23,035 nucleotides of DNA from Plakobranchus ocellatus (taxonomy: Eukaryota > Mollusca > Gastropoda > Plakobranchidae). A program made the position numbers and the translations under genes. The stretch's first letter is position 1. Every line of letters begins with the position of its first letter. The notes under the pieces are model-generated. The model made no database searches and was not told where the DNA came from. It was given only the letters and a program-made list of their open reading frames with translations. The stretch spans positions 92,337-115,371 of the forward strand of contig BLXT01008431.1 of assembly GCA_019648995.1 (NCBI GenBank), written 5' to 3'. Of the stretch, positions 1 through 10,739 are shown piece by piece.

Positions 1-50
1 AAGGTGTAAGATTATATTTGAACGTCCCCTTATATAAAATCGCAGCAAGA

Positions 51-84
51 TTTTGTTGTTGTTGTTGTTTTTGTTGTTGTTGTT
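51..84. repeat. (TTG)n microsatellite
   Basis: Short tandem TTG array with one T-run interruption, in AT-rich non-coding DNA. Confidence 0.9.
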
Positions 85-409
85 TGGAAGAAAAAAGCAT
101 ACTCAACCAAATTAAAATTGCGATAAAAAATAGGGAAATGTCAAGAGATGCAGAAACCAAAACTTTTGATGTTTGATACATTTCAACAATTCACCCAGTT
201 AAAATACATTTAATGCTTTTCCTGCTCCATTTTGTGACAGACTATCTCAGACTATCTCATCTCAAGGGAGGGGGAGACTTTTGTCCACCTCCTTTTTGAG
301 GGCTGGTAGTAAACCACTCTCTCTTACAATACGTTTCCAGTAAACGCACCTGGTTGTGTCTACCTCAAAACACGTCTGAAAAATATCCTATGCTGACTCG
401 TGGATTCTT
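85..409. other. gene-free stretch
   Basis: AT-rich sequence with a short direct repeat (gactatctca twice near 239-258). I see no coding or RNA signal. Confidence 0.6.
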
Positions 410-475
410 CCACTGTGGTGCAGTGGCCTTATAGGGCGTCCTGGAGGCTGAGACTGCTGAAATCTGATCCTCTAA
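410..475 (+). repeat. possible tRNA-derived SINE head
   Basis: The string TGGTGCAGTGG at 416-426 fits an RNA polymerase III box A. The preceding CTG matches the head of the better SINE copy at 8535-8648, which reads CTGTGGTACAGTGG. The expected box B, near 459-470, is poor (GAAATCTGATCC). I see no family tail downstream, so this may be a truncated head or a chance match. Confidence 0.3.
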
Positions 476-605
476 AGTTGTCCACGCAACTTTTTGTATT
501 GTGTTTCATGTTTTAGTCTGCAGACCATCTTCTTTCTAACTTTTACAATAACGGCTTCTCTTGAGGAGCCCAATTGGTGCATCCATTATTTCATTTGCAG
601 GAATT

Positions 606-627
606 GTGTGTATGTGTGTGTGTGGGA

Positions 628-704
<77 letters not shown>
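606..704. repeat. (TG)n/(GA)n compound microsatellite
   Basis: A short TG run is followed by about 75 bases of almost perfect GA dinucleotides. The open frames across it encode only Arg-Glu repeats and are not genes. Confidence 0.97.
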
Positions 705-707
<3 letters not shown>

Positions 708-710
708 CAG

Positions 711-1377
711 CTACATTGTAGTAGGTCTGCTATTATAATTAGGAGTACACGTGAAAAACAAGCATAGTCACAGAATGATACTTTTGAAAAAAATTCAATT
801 TTTAAAAAATTCAGCATCTCATTCAATGCTTCTCTTTTTTTAATTATTATTATTATAAGTACCCCTATCATTACTATCTAAATTGAGTAGGCCTAATGGT
901 GTAAAAGATTCCACGTTAGGCTATGAATCTTAGTACAATATAATTATGGGTTACAGTCAAGCTCGCAATAAGGAGCTTTCTCAAATGTCTTGTATAGACC
1001 TTTTCTGCTTATCCTCCTTATTACTTTACTAAGATAATATCTCCTCCTCACACCTCACCAACCTACCGCCCCCTTCCCTCCCATTTATACACACACACTT
1101 TTCCCCTTATTCTGCTCAACCTTCTCAAGGCCATAAAATCTTTAATGTGACGTTTTGTCTTTAATTTTCAGAAAATAATAATTGTCTTTCACCCTGAGAC
1201 TAGCCGGCACCAGGCCGAATAAAGATTTTTTAGGGACTATGCGCGCGTCTAATCCTTGAACGAAAACCACAAAGCTATTTACTGGCACAGTTTAGATCAA
1301 CGCTTACTCTCCATACATGTATCTTTATGGATTTAAATTGAACTCGATGTCAAATTCGATAATTTCACAGCCTTGGG
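711..1377. other. gene-free stretch
   Basis: AT-rich sequence containing a small ATT run near 841-856, the dispersed motif TAGGCCTA near 891 and a C/T-rich patch at 1040-1090. I see no supported gene. Confidence 0.6.
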
Positions 1378-1515
1378 CCTGATTGGTTTGGATTTTGTAC
1401 AGTCTGTCCACGACAAGATGATCTCAGGCTCACAGGCAAATCCATCAGGTCAAGGCGACGGAGGCGAGGCTTGAACCCGCGACTGAAAAGTCCCTAAAGA
1501 TCTTGTGGTCGATTC
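1378..1515 (-). repeat. tRNA-derived SINE, copy A
   Basis: On the minus strand GGGTTCAAGCC (complement near 1468-1478) fits the pol III box B GTTCRANNC and follows a tRNA-like GACTTTTCAGTC. Downstream on the same strand come CTGATGGA and CCTGAGATCATC, shared with the copies at 8535-8648 and 10180-10290, and then an AATC-rich tail. No good box A is visible, so the copy is probably 5'-truncated. Confidence 0.6.
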
Positions 1516-1539
1516 CAGGTAAAAATGATTCTTACATAT

Positions 1540-1800
1540 AACGCTCCTCCCACCACCACTACCACCACACTAACACACTCCCTTTCTCTCCCTCCCTCTC
1601 TGTCTCTCTTTCTCTCTATCTTTCCCTCCATCCTCTCTCTTACCCTTTCTCTGTTTCTTCCTTCCTTCCCCTTTTCTCTGTAGTTTTGTTTAGCTTTCGG
1701 CTCTGTTCCTCATTCTTTCCTTATTTGTATTTTCGTCCTCTCTTTTCATTAGCACTCTATTTTTTTATACAGTTCCATTTCTGATCACTCTTTTATTTGC
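1540..1800. repeat. polypyrimidine tract
   Basis: About 250 bases made mainly of C and T on the plus strand, including CCA repeats, CTCTCT runs and TTCC repeats. It is a polypurine/polypyrimidine strand-bias tract with no coding signal. Confidence 0.85.
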
Positions 1801-2674
1801 CGATAAGGCAGTTTTGGTTTCTAAGATTCTTTACAAATCAGAAAGGGAATAGAACTCTTCTTTCAACCCTAAACATAAACACACACTCTTCTTTATTACT
1901 TACACAAAGATGTTATCTTGATACAGTGCCTCCACCTAAAATCCGGAAACTCTTCAAGATTATGGACCTTTCAAGCCTCTTGATAAAACAAGTATGCACT
2001 TTTAAGAGTGAGTTTGTCCTTCACGAGAAAGATTTAGATGCTTTAGAATTCATTTACGCTCATAAATTCCTAATTATATCTACATGTTTTTACACTTCTC
2101 TTCAGTGTAAATTAATAATAGCAGAATATTTATTGCATGTAGGCTATAAACTGTGGGATGAATGATGCAGGTTTTGACCATAATGTAATATTTGTATACT
2201 GCGGAATCCTCTGAATCATGTATGTAATCTTTCCCATATTTTAATGCAGGATGCTGTTTCAAACTTTTGCATTGATTTTTTTTTGTTCTTTATGTAACAC
2301 TTTCAATAAATGCTCATATTCGTCTAAATTTAACTTTGAAAATTAAATATGAGCTTTCTTTTTTAATTTGTTTTCACACGAAGGTCCTACTGCATTTTCA
2401 TAGAATGCCATCCATGCCAATTTTGACAGGTGCAATTTGACCGCAGGGCATTCTCAGGAAAGCGCTTAACAAACATTATAATGAAAATATGCAAAGCAAA
2501 ATAATCTTAGATCTATGATAATCGTCCTTTAACTAAATAAAAAACAATAAAATAGAAATTCATTGCCAATTATTCCATTTCTACAAAATTCTCTTCTCGA
2601 TAAAATCGTCCTTTCTTTGTTAAAATAAAAAGGTGCCTTGAGATTCATTGATCAATTGACTCACACATTTATTT
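1801..2674. other. gene-free stretch
   Basis: A 122-codon open frame lies at 1797-2165, but it has no recognisable domain, is AT-driven and matches no family I know. The rest is AT-rich with several AATAAA-like strings, and I see no convincing gene. Confidence 0.55.
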
Positions 2675-2825
2675 GGAATTCACCCAAATAATACAAACCC
2701 CTATGCCCTGCATTATTCATGTGGAAGGGTTTCCACCCAAATTATACACAGCTCTTTGCCCTGCTTTATTTTGGTGAAAAGTTTTCCACCCCAGTGTTAC
2801 ATCCCTTTCCTCTAGACTCTAGTCC
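2675..2825. repeat. hairpin repeat cluster, block 1
   Basis: About three degenerate units of 50-55 bases (near 2675-2726, 2731-2780 and from 2782). Each begins with a form of TTCCACCCAAATAATACA, and the first two end near GTGGAA or GGTGAAA. Start and end are near reverse complements, so each unit can fold into a hairpin. The first two share a core resembling ATGCCCTGCATTATT. Confidence 0.65.
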
Positions 2826-3142
2826 TATATCAGGTGGCATATTTATCTCCATAATGAAACAACTAATCTAGGTATATCATGCAATAACACTAACAGTGTG
2901 CAAATATCTCTCACTCTCATTATTTACCCTCAAGCAAATTTTTAATTTAAAAATGTTGCTTATCTGTGTAGTACTAGCTCTAGTGGTAGATTTTGTCTTG
3001 TTTGAGAGGCCCCTATTTTATTTTTCTTCGCTTGTTAAATTCTCGATAGGACGAAAACACAGTTCCAACAGCAAGATTCGCCATTTCACTCGATCTATCT
3101 AGATTCTAGTACAAAAACTATTTTCACTTAGATCTACACCTA
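2826..3142. other. gene-free stretch
   Basis: AT-rich spacer with scattered GATCTA/TCTAGA strings around 3089-3135. No gene is supported. Confidence 0.6.
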
Positions 3143-3288
3143 TTCAGAATAATAAGTAATGGTTTGATTAGATCTAAGCACAGATTCAATTGAGCGCTAT
3201 GTCAATTAGAACTTTTCAGAATAACAAGTAATGGTTAGATTAGATCTATCTAAGCACAGACTGAATTGAGCAGTATGTCAATGATAAG
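3143..3288. repeat. imperfect 72-bp tandem duplication
   Basis: The segment starting TTCAGAATAATAAGTAATGG at 3143 is repeated from 3215 as TTCAGAATAACAAGTAATGG. Both units continue with GATTAGATCTA, AAGCACAGA and TATGTCAAT. The second unit carries an extra TATC-like insertion. Confidence 0.85.
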
Positions 3289-3363
3289 CTTGATGGGTAA
3301 ACACACGGTTTTTGAAAAATGATACCCGCATAATGACCCGGTCAACGAAGTAAAAACAAGAAC

Positions 3364-3560
3364 TTTCCACCTAAATAAGAAAGACCCCATCACGTGTATT
3401 AATATTGAGGTGGAACATCTATCCACCCAAACAATACAACCCCCCCCCCCCTCAACCCTATATTATTTAGGTAGAAAGCTATACAGTGTATATAATCGAG
3501 GTAGATAAACACCTTCCACCTATGAAAGAACTCCTTGTATCATTTAGGTGGATTCCACCT
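3364..3560. repeat. hairpin repeat cluster, block 2
   Basis: Further units of the TTCCACC/GGTGGAA repeat: 3365-3415, about 3421-3476 (interrupted by a run of C) and 3514-3552, plus a half unit at 3480-3505. Ends such as TTCCACCTAAATAA and ATTTAGGTGGA are inverted relative to each other. Confidence 0.7.
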
Positions 3561-5094
3561 CTATAATTAATTCCTATTTTTTATCTGATTTTGACACTCA
3601 CACTTTTCCGATTTTATTTTTTTCCAATTCGACGACCTTTGACATGCAGCAAACGTTGACTTTTACACTTATCCAATAGTTCCTGGAGCTATGTTGCTAT
3701 GAATCCTAGCACAAACACATTGAAAAAGATGTAATTTAAGCCACTTGAAACTTGTTTTCGCGCTATTTTTGATGTGACAAAAAAGCATAATAGTCACTAG
3801 TATATATTTTTCAGTATTCAGTATAAGATAAGCAAAAATACTAGTCTTTTTAAGTGCTATTCATTTGCAATAATTATCTTCATAACCATAATCATCTTCT
3901 TCGTCTGTTGTGTAAGTCGTTATCATCATAACCATCAACATTATCATTCTCATTTGTTGTCGTTCTTCTTATTGATTTTTTTGTTAAAAGGGTCTGCGAA
4001 AACTTAGATTATCATCATTGTTATGTTCGAAAGGTTTTCTGCTAGTCATATTTGAAAAAGTTGTACTTCTCTATGCATAAATGTGTCTAAGTAAGTTAAA
4101 TGATTTATAATCAGTTTTAAATGCATCCTTGCTGTGTAAATTGACCAAATAACTTTCGACTATAACTATGATGACAAAATCACTTAAAACATAAAAAAGG
4201 GTCACCCATGAACACTTTAAGCTCATTCATAAGAAAGTAAAGAGACACAGACCAATTTATTTTTTAACATGAATCTGATGCTGAAATCTAACTTTACATG
4301 AATTTTTCTCACTCATACTCAACTGGCCATTTCCTTTTTGTAACACTCAGTCCTTGATATGAGATATTATTTTCTTGGACTTACTTGGGAGGAAAAAAAT
4401 CACTGACAGGGAATAAAAATCTTTATTTATACAGCTTGATAGATTTCCACACTTTTTTCTCCTTTACCTGGTAATGCACCCTATGTTTTTCTTGGATCTA
4501 AAGCTTGTCGTACAATATTAAAATGAGGCTTAACACTTCCAGTACATGTGCCTATCGTATTCTTTAATTGACCCGGATTGATTAGTGTGATACACTAGAG
4601 ATTTAGTTCTCTCAGCGTTTCCAATTTCCCTTGATTTTCGTTTATTTAATTTTATTATTATTATTTTAAAATAAAGGTATGTTAGGATTTGTTTGTTTTA
4701 TTAGCACATTTTGTTAGGTATGTTAGCAAATACTATACCCTCCGCTCTAACGTCTAAGAAGTCGCGAGGAAGGCACATGCCACATTCCCAGTCCATAATA
4801 GACTGCCGATTCATCACCTTTGATCGAAAAAGTTTGCGCAAAGCCTCGAGCTATGGTGACTGTGTTAGAATTATCTGACTTATCCTACGTTAATTGAACA
4901 AATGAAAGGAAGGAGATCATAGACGAAAGATGAAGCTTGAATGAGGACCTACAGAGGCCTCACAAAAATGGAGATAAGGTCTTTTTGTAAAAAAAAAAAC
5001 AACAAAAAAAACATAAGAAAAAGTAGATCAAACAAGGCATACCTATTACGATAAAATAAGAAATGGCAATTGCGATGATGATTTGCCAGATGAT
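3561..5094. other. gene-free stretch
   Basis: AT-rich intergenic or intronic sequence with short ATC/TCA-rich low-complexity patches around 3870-4010 and A-rich runs near 4988-5015. I see no open frame of note and no RNA gene. Confidence 0.6.
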
Positions 5095-5095
5095 C

Positions 5096-5163
<68 letters not shown>

Positions 5164-5190
5164 TTACAATAATAACAATAACAATAATGT
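5095..5190. repeat. (AAT)n microsatellite
   Basis: Nearly perfect AAT trinucleotides to about 5160, then degenerating into AAT/AAC. The poly-Ile and poly-Asn open frames over it are artefacts. Confidence 0.97.
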
Positions 5191-6439
5191 GTCTATAGAA
5201 TCAATAATAAAGGTGATGATAATGAGACAGGTGCTTAATATAAGACAAAATTTTGCAGCCCGTGGTCCGTTATATTTTTGTATTGCGACAAGTCTTTGTT
5301 TTCAGGAGCAAATCACACTTCTTTCCTCCGCTATCATCCCATTTAAAAAGGGAGTCGAGTACATGTACCTGTTTCGATATTTTGTTGTTCCTGTTTTCTC
5401 AGGACCAACTCGTTCGTCATAGAGAAGAAAATGGGAAACGATTGCTCTCCCAGATTTTAAAACAGAACGTTGTAGAGTTCAAGCTTTTGCATTCATTGCA
5501 TTTGAATGTTGCAGCATTTAGATCCTCGTTAGTTGGTTTAGGTGCATTGACTGAAACGAAAGTGAGATATGTTTTCCTAGAGATAGAATGATCTGACACA
5601 AGCAGCAAAGAAGAATTTTCATATTCCGGTTAATGATTAGTTATTGTAACGATATGAGGTAAGGTGGTCATAGGGTATAAGAGTTATTTTATTAAGAGAT
5701 TGTTGGTGAATCCTAACGCTATTGAGGCTTGAGTCTTTTGTTGCCGAAACATGACGGGTCAGGTATATTTTACCTATATTGCTAAACGAAAAAAAGGCAA
5801 AAATTAATATTTATGTATTTTTTTTTTGTTTTTGCTTTTTTCTTTAAAGCTTTGACTTTTGCTGCCTATTGCTATTAACACTTTCAAGTTTTCTGTATCG
5901 ACTCTGTATTTAGTAATGAGATGCTTTTGTGAACGATATTTATTTTCATTTTTGAAATGCAAAGTTTTGCAATTAACAGAGTATGGTTGATTAAGTTCCT
6001 CTCTTTTTTTGTACGGAGAGATTCATTTGTGCCAACAATGATCAGTGGGACTTTTGGGTTACTCTTCTGCCTAGGAAAACATTTAAAAATTTTTTCACAG
6101 TACTGCTACCATGGAACATTCTGCAAAAAAGTATTGTAGTTTTTTTGTTTTCTTTTTTTTTACATGTTTGCCAGTTGTTATTAAGGCTTATCCCCATTTT
6201 CTCCAACAAAATTTTTGTGGGATAAATATTGTGTAGGATTTTCTATTGAAGCGCGAATAGTCGCGTTTCACTTGTGAACTACTAAGATAGTGTCCATACG
6301 TCGGCAGGTACCTGATTATTGAATTTATTTAGCCAGATCGTATCATATATGAGAGTGAGACTGTTCTGCAGAGGTTATAAACTTTAACATGCCTTTTCTT
6401 GTAAAAGTTTCCTAGTTTATGTCCTTTAAACAGTACATG
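5191..6439. other. gene-free stretch
   Basis: AT-rich sequence with T-runs near 5820 and 6145. Overlapping short frames on both strands around 5250-5610 have no recognisable motif. No gene is supported. Confidence 0.55.
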
Positions 6440-6955
6440 TATTGTAATGTCCTTATCTATAATATTTTGCTCGTTTCGTTTTCTTTTCTCCCTGAGGACT
6501 TCAAGTTTAAGAAGATTGTAATCCATTTGACTTGAGGGATATGGGTCCGTTCTCCCTATAAACTCATCTAGTGGTAAGAAAACATTTTGTTAGAATAGAT
6601 CTTTTACATAGACTGTTTTTTTTTCAATGCATCGCTTAATGTATAAGGGCTGGTTTTTGGTACGTGAGGAATCTGTTGTTAAATAAAGGCTGCGTGTAGA
6701 ATTTAGGTGTCTCTTGAATTTCATTAAGGGCTACCCATGAATTTATAACTTTTGCCCAAAAGTTATTTTCTACTTCTTTCATTCCTTTTACATGTATATG
6801 TTTGGATGAGCCGCGCAGCCTACTGGCTCTAAAGCTTCCATCGCCCTTTGCTTCCATGTCCTCTCTTTGCCCAAGTGTAAAGCCTCGGCCCATTGTAAAT
6901 AATCTGCTGACTGGACTTCAACAATGTTTAACATGTTCAATCCTCCATCTTTCGT
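6440..6955 (-). pseudogene. decayed L1/Tx1-like LINE ORF2 fragment
   Basis: Read on the minus strand across frameshifts, this looks like the region just after the reverse transcriptase core of an L1/Tx1-type LINE. In order it has GGLNMLNIVEVQSADYLQWA (about 6952-6893), FWAKVINSW with QPLFNN (about 6770-6680), a VYVKDLF block followed by a stop, and LPLDEF near 6570. The order GGLNM, W, FW..V...W, PL.NN, V.DL, EF is what I know from this part of LINE proteins. No catalytic reverse-transcriptase or endonuclease part is visible. At least three frame changes and stops show it is dead. The clade assignment comes from memory of the family pattern and is tentative. Confidence 0.55.
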
Positions 6956-8464
6956 CTCATTACAGACTGTCTTCAGCTACACTTTTTCAAAGGCTTTCCA
7001 AATTTTTTAAAAAACTGTGATTTAATTGATAATAATAATAATAGGTATCATTATCGTTCCTCTTGCTTTTGTCATGATTAACCCTTTAAGTCTTCCAAAG
7101 AGTATGGTATAAAGAGCCTGTGAGCCTACAATCTTTTGTCAACCTTCGGCTATCATATCTCACATTATAAAAGAAACTTATCATAAAAAAAAAAAAAAAA
7201 AAATAACTTTAACTGCGTTATTACTGCAGAGAGGACAGTCGAATATTCAAATTGTGTCTGTGAAATATCCAATGTGAGAAAGACAATCATCAGGCAAATT
7301 CATGACGGGATTGAAACTTAGGGCGTTTCTGTGTGTGTGTGGGAGGAGGAGGGTTATTGAAAAAAAATAGAGAAATAAAATTAAGACCAAGAGATAAAAC
7401 ACAGAAGAGGAAGTTGATAAGAAAGTAATGTCTGATTCTATAACATAATAAATAGCAAGATTAGTATTAATGGATTACTCCATAGAGATTTATCAGGACT
7501 GTTTCTAATTTTTTTCAGGTGAATTTTAAAAAAATCAATCTCTTTTGGGGAAATCAAAGAAAATTTATTTTGTGCCCCCCCTTGCAAACTAATATGGTTT
7601 TGATAGAATTGAAGAATAACGTCATTCAAATACAACAAGGCATAGATTTGACAAATTCACGTGGAAATATTTTTGTTCCGAGAGAAGGTTCTCTACAAGA
7701 AATTAATGTGCATAGCAAATGCTGAAAAATCTTTACACCTAAGGTCGAAAAAAATTAGTATGACTTCTGTAACATGTGTCTATTTTATACCCTTAGTATT
7801 ACATATATTTATAAATATACTGTAGTAGGCCTATGCATAACTCTTTACGTGAAACTGATTAGGCTTAGTAGGCCTACATTATTCTACGATATTTCTGTCT
7901 CTGGATTGTAAGTCAAGTTATCACCGTTTCATTTCTGGATTGGGTTGAAAACGAAATTCGAAAATGTTACAGTATAACTATAAACATCAGTTTTATCATA
8001 TGGATAAAGATATTTATTTGTGGAAACAAGTTGGTTCTTTTTTTAGTGTGTTGTTTGGACTTACGCTGGTACGTGTATACATATGGTATTCTCTATTAAA
8101 AGCGGCGAAATGTTTTCCGCTCATCTTTGTGAAAGCTCTTACCGCTATTACTTGTAATTAGATTATTCATTTAGCCCAATGATTCTACCTTAAAATTATG
8201 TGTTTTGCTACTTCCATTTCTTCGCTTTTAAAAATCTCGATTCTTCACGACGAAACATAACATTATGATCTCTCCCCTTGTTAAAGTACGATTTCTTTAG
8301 ACTAGAGCATCCTACTTCTCATGTGAATGCAGTCAAGATCTTTTGTAGCCTCTTTCTAGATTGGTTTTTCTTAATAATTATAAATACAGCTGTAAGAGTT
8401 ACGGTTTAAGCATGTTCCTCTTTTGTTGCACAAAACGTGTAATAATATAAACACGTGTGTATTT
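6956..8464. other. gene-free stretch
   Basis: AT-rich sequence with an A-run at 7185-7202, the motif GTAGGCCTA near 7825 and 7870, and short unrecognised open frames on both strands near 7438-7725. No gene is supported. Confidence 0.5.
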
Positions 8465-8468
8465 NNNN
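8465..8468. other. four undetermined bases
   Basis: Four N immediately before a run of A; probably an unresolved homopolymer or a sequencing ambiguity. Confidence 0.95.
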
Positions 8469-8534
8469 AAAAAAAAAAAAAAAGATAAATTCATGTATGT
8501 ATGTTCTTGCTGAATGTCGGTTTCGTTTTTTTAT

Positions 8535-8648
8535 TCACAAGGTGATCTCAGGCTTTCAGTTCCTCCATCAGACCGGAGCACCGGTGGCGGGGCTCGGAAC
8601 CTGCAGCTATCAGGGCGGACTCGCTAGCCACTGTACCACAGACGCCCC
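8535..8648 (-). repeat. tRNA-derived SINE, copy B
   Basis: This is the best-preserved head of the family. On the minus strand box A reads TGGTACAGTGG (complement of 8628-8638) and box B reads GGTTCCGAGCC (complement of 8591-8601). Downstream come GGTCTGATGGA and CCTGAGATCACC, shared with copies A and C. The spacing between boxes is a little short for a tRNA. The copy overlaps a spurious plus-strand open frame. Confidence 0.7.
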
Positions 8649-9529
8649 CCTGTTGACTATAATTTTGGGTATGCTTTACTTAACTTGCAGCCTCTTAGCA
8701 ATGATAGTTTTGAGCAAAATGCATTCTAACTAATACATGTACCATGTTTGTCTCTACACGAGTCTGAAAGTGTTGGAAGTCGCCATTTTTAACATCTTCA
8801 AACGTACATGTATTGAAATAACCTGAATTTTTTCCCCTATGATTTGAACTTGAAGCGGTGAAAACTAAAAAAGAGCTCCACGTTAAATCTCTGCCAAAAT
8901 ATGGGCCTTCACTTTATGAAAAAAGCATTTTGAAGAAGAAAAAAACCAACCTAAAATTATACTCTTCTCCTGTGTTTTACGTGACATTTGAACTATTTTT
9001 TTAAAGACTGTCCAAAAAATACTGAGCTTCAAAATACTTTTCAAATACATGAATAGTTAAAAGGCTTTCATCAAACTATAGAGCCAAAAATTTCTTTATA
9101 ATTTTTAACTGGAAAGCCCTTACAAATGGGCTCTTAGTCTTACCATGACTGATCAGATGTCACATTGTGAAGTTTAAAATCACTGACCCAGCCTGAATCT
9201 TCCTACTGTGCGAGTGTGAGGTTTGCAATTGGTGAAAAGTAAAAAGAAGTAAATTGATTCTGAGTAAAAAATGAGGTTTTACTGGTGTGAAAAGAGAAAC
9301 CCATTAAAAAAAGGGTTAAAATCTTAAACTTGTTGCATTATTGCAAAGAGAGGTTTTCCATTTTGTCGTCAGGTAGGCAGGAAAGAATTTTTTTTTTTTC
9401 AAATTCTGTATGATCCGCCTCATTTTATTAGGACAGGTGGCTCATTTGGATTGATTTCAAATGTGTAACACAAGACCAAATGTAACCCATTAGGACAATT
9501 TCAAAGACAAATTATGATGACAAAATTTG
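8649..9529. other. gene-free stretch
   Basis: AT-rich sequence with A-runs and T-runs and no coding signal on either strand. Confidence 0.6.
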
Positions 9530-9655
9530 CTTCCCAATTGTATTGCGGGGATCCTAAATTGAACTTACAAACCTGCCACCAATGGCAAGAAAAAAGCCTC
9601 AGCTAGCCAGCTGCTGTCAGGCAGGCACTATACCAATAGACAATATGGCGCTAAA
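9530..9655 (-). repeat. possible second tRNA-related SINE
   Basis: On the minus strand TTGGTATAGTGCC (complement near 9624-9636) resembles a box A, and GTTCAATTTAGGATCCCC (complement of 9547-9564) resembles a box B region. The gap between them is about 60 bases, longer than usual, and no shared tail is visible. It may be a different SINE or a decayed tRNA-like sequence. Confidence 0.3.
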
Positions 9656-10179
9656 AATTCTGAATAATTATATCATGTTATATGTATTTCATACGATTTT
9701 ATATCTTAAAAGATATAAATCTTCCCTCATATAGTAGACTTGTATAATAATAATCTCAAATGCATAAATGTTGCAAAAAAGAAAAAAAACCAAGCAACCC
9801 AATATTTTATGATACAAACTTTATTTAAAAAATGAAAGATAGATCAAACCAAGTAAAATAAAGAATTATTTTGACAGAAAACTTAAAATAGAATTGATAT
9901 GATGATGATGATGATGAAAACATAGCCATTTAAAAATGATGACGATGAACTAAAGAGCAAGCATGTAGCATTTTTATAGATTTTGTTAATAATATATATA
10001 TATATATATTGCTTTTTCTTTTCTTTCTTAAAATCTAAATATAATGATAACAAACCATAACTACTAACATGAAACATCTTTTTTGGGTTTAACTTTTAAT
10101 AATTTTTTTAATTTATTATTATTTTTTTTATTTTACAAACTAAAGAACTCAAACTAATGCATAGATAATGACAATAATG
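9656..10179. repeat. AT-rich spacer with microsatellites
   Basis: Contains a GAT array (about 9897-9917), a TA array (about 9990-10009) and T/A-rich low-complexity sequence up to 10140. No gene is supported. Confidence 0.7.
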
Positions 10180-10290
10180 ATGATTGATTGATTGATTTTT
10201 GGTATACCCAGTCCACCATGAAGCGGTGATCTCAGGGTCTCTGTTCATTCAGTCTCTCTCATGGGCTTCCATCAGATGCTCAAGCAAATT
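10180..10290 (-). repeat. tRNA-derived SINE, copy C (tail part)
   Basis: The minus strand has CTTGAGCATCTGATGGA, then CCCTGAGATCACCGC, then a tail of four AATC units (plus-strand GATT array near 10181-10196). The middle blocks match copies A and B. The tRNA-like head is missing, so the copy is 5'-truncated. Confidence 0.6.
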
Positions 10291-10408
10291 AAAACAAAGA
10301 TAAAAATCCATTAGTATCCAACAGAACATATGGAATCTGTCGGGGCTGGGGGGCGACTCTTGCCTGGTCACCCACCTGAGTGAAAAAAAAGCCCTACTCT
10401 CCCAAATC

Positions 10409-10735
10409 ATGGCTAACACAACAAAAAGGAATACGAAGAGCCGCGCAACTCAAAAAACTGCGCATGGATTTCACGGTTATCGAGCTCAGAACGGCAAACG
10501 GATAGAAAATGCTAACCAAAAAGGCGGACCCCGGAAACCTCCTCCGTCTAACTCTGGATCCCTCAGAGTGATGCGGCTCAATGTACAGAGGTGTCTCACA
10601 CTGCGCCACACGGAATTGCGGACCGTCCTCATTAAAAGGGGCGACCACATAGTACTGGCGCAAGAGACACTCCTCTGGAAGAATAGAGAGTACTCCCTTT
10701 CGGGATACGCTTGTTATCGATATCAATATCACCTT
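10409..10735 (+). pseudogene. retrotransposon endonuclease, N-terminal part (copy 1)
   Basis: The ATG follows CCCTACTCTCCCAAATC, a context conserved in the open copy at 22,561, which supports this start. A basic Lys/Arg/Pro-rich leader (residues 1-50) precedes the exonuclease-endonuclease-phosphatase fold with MRLNVQ (Asn58) and LAQETLL (Glu86). These are the first two catalytic motifs of the apurinic-type endonuclease that nicks target DNA for insertion. Similarity is lost after about residue 105 (CYRYQYHL), where an internal deletion joins to the endonuclease's end in another frame. Confidence 0.75.
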
Positions 10736-10739
10736 TGTT

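Noticed and set aside
494-767. Two open frames over the GA repeat
   Set aside because: They encode Arg-Glu or Glu-Arg dipeptide runs from the microsatellite only.
1797-2165. 122-codon open frame
   Set aside because: No recognisable domain, a composition typical of AT-rich non-coding DNA, and no splice or promoter context that supports it.
2675-3560. CRISPR-like repeat-spacer reading of the TTCCACC repeats
   Set aside because: The genome is eukaryotic, the units are irregular in length and sequence, and the repeats are inverted ends of hairpins, not uniform direct repeats with unique spacers.
5063-5422. 119-codon open frame with poly-Ile/poly-Asn
   Set aside because: It is produced by the AAT microsatellite; the remainder has no motif.
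7438-7725. Overlapping frames on opposite strands
   Set aside because: Neither has a recognisable motif, and they overlap each other in AT-rich DNA.
8455-8733. 92-codon frame through the N gap
   Set aside because: It starts in the undetermined bases and crosses a minus-strand SINE copy.
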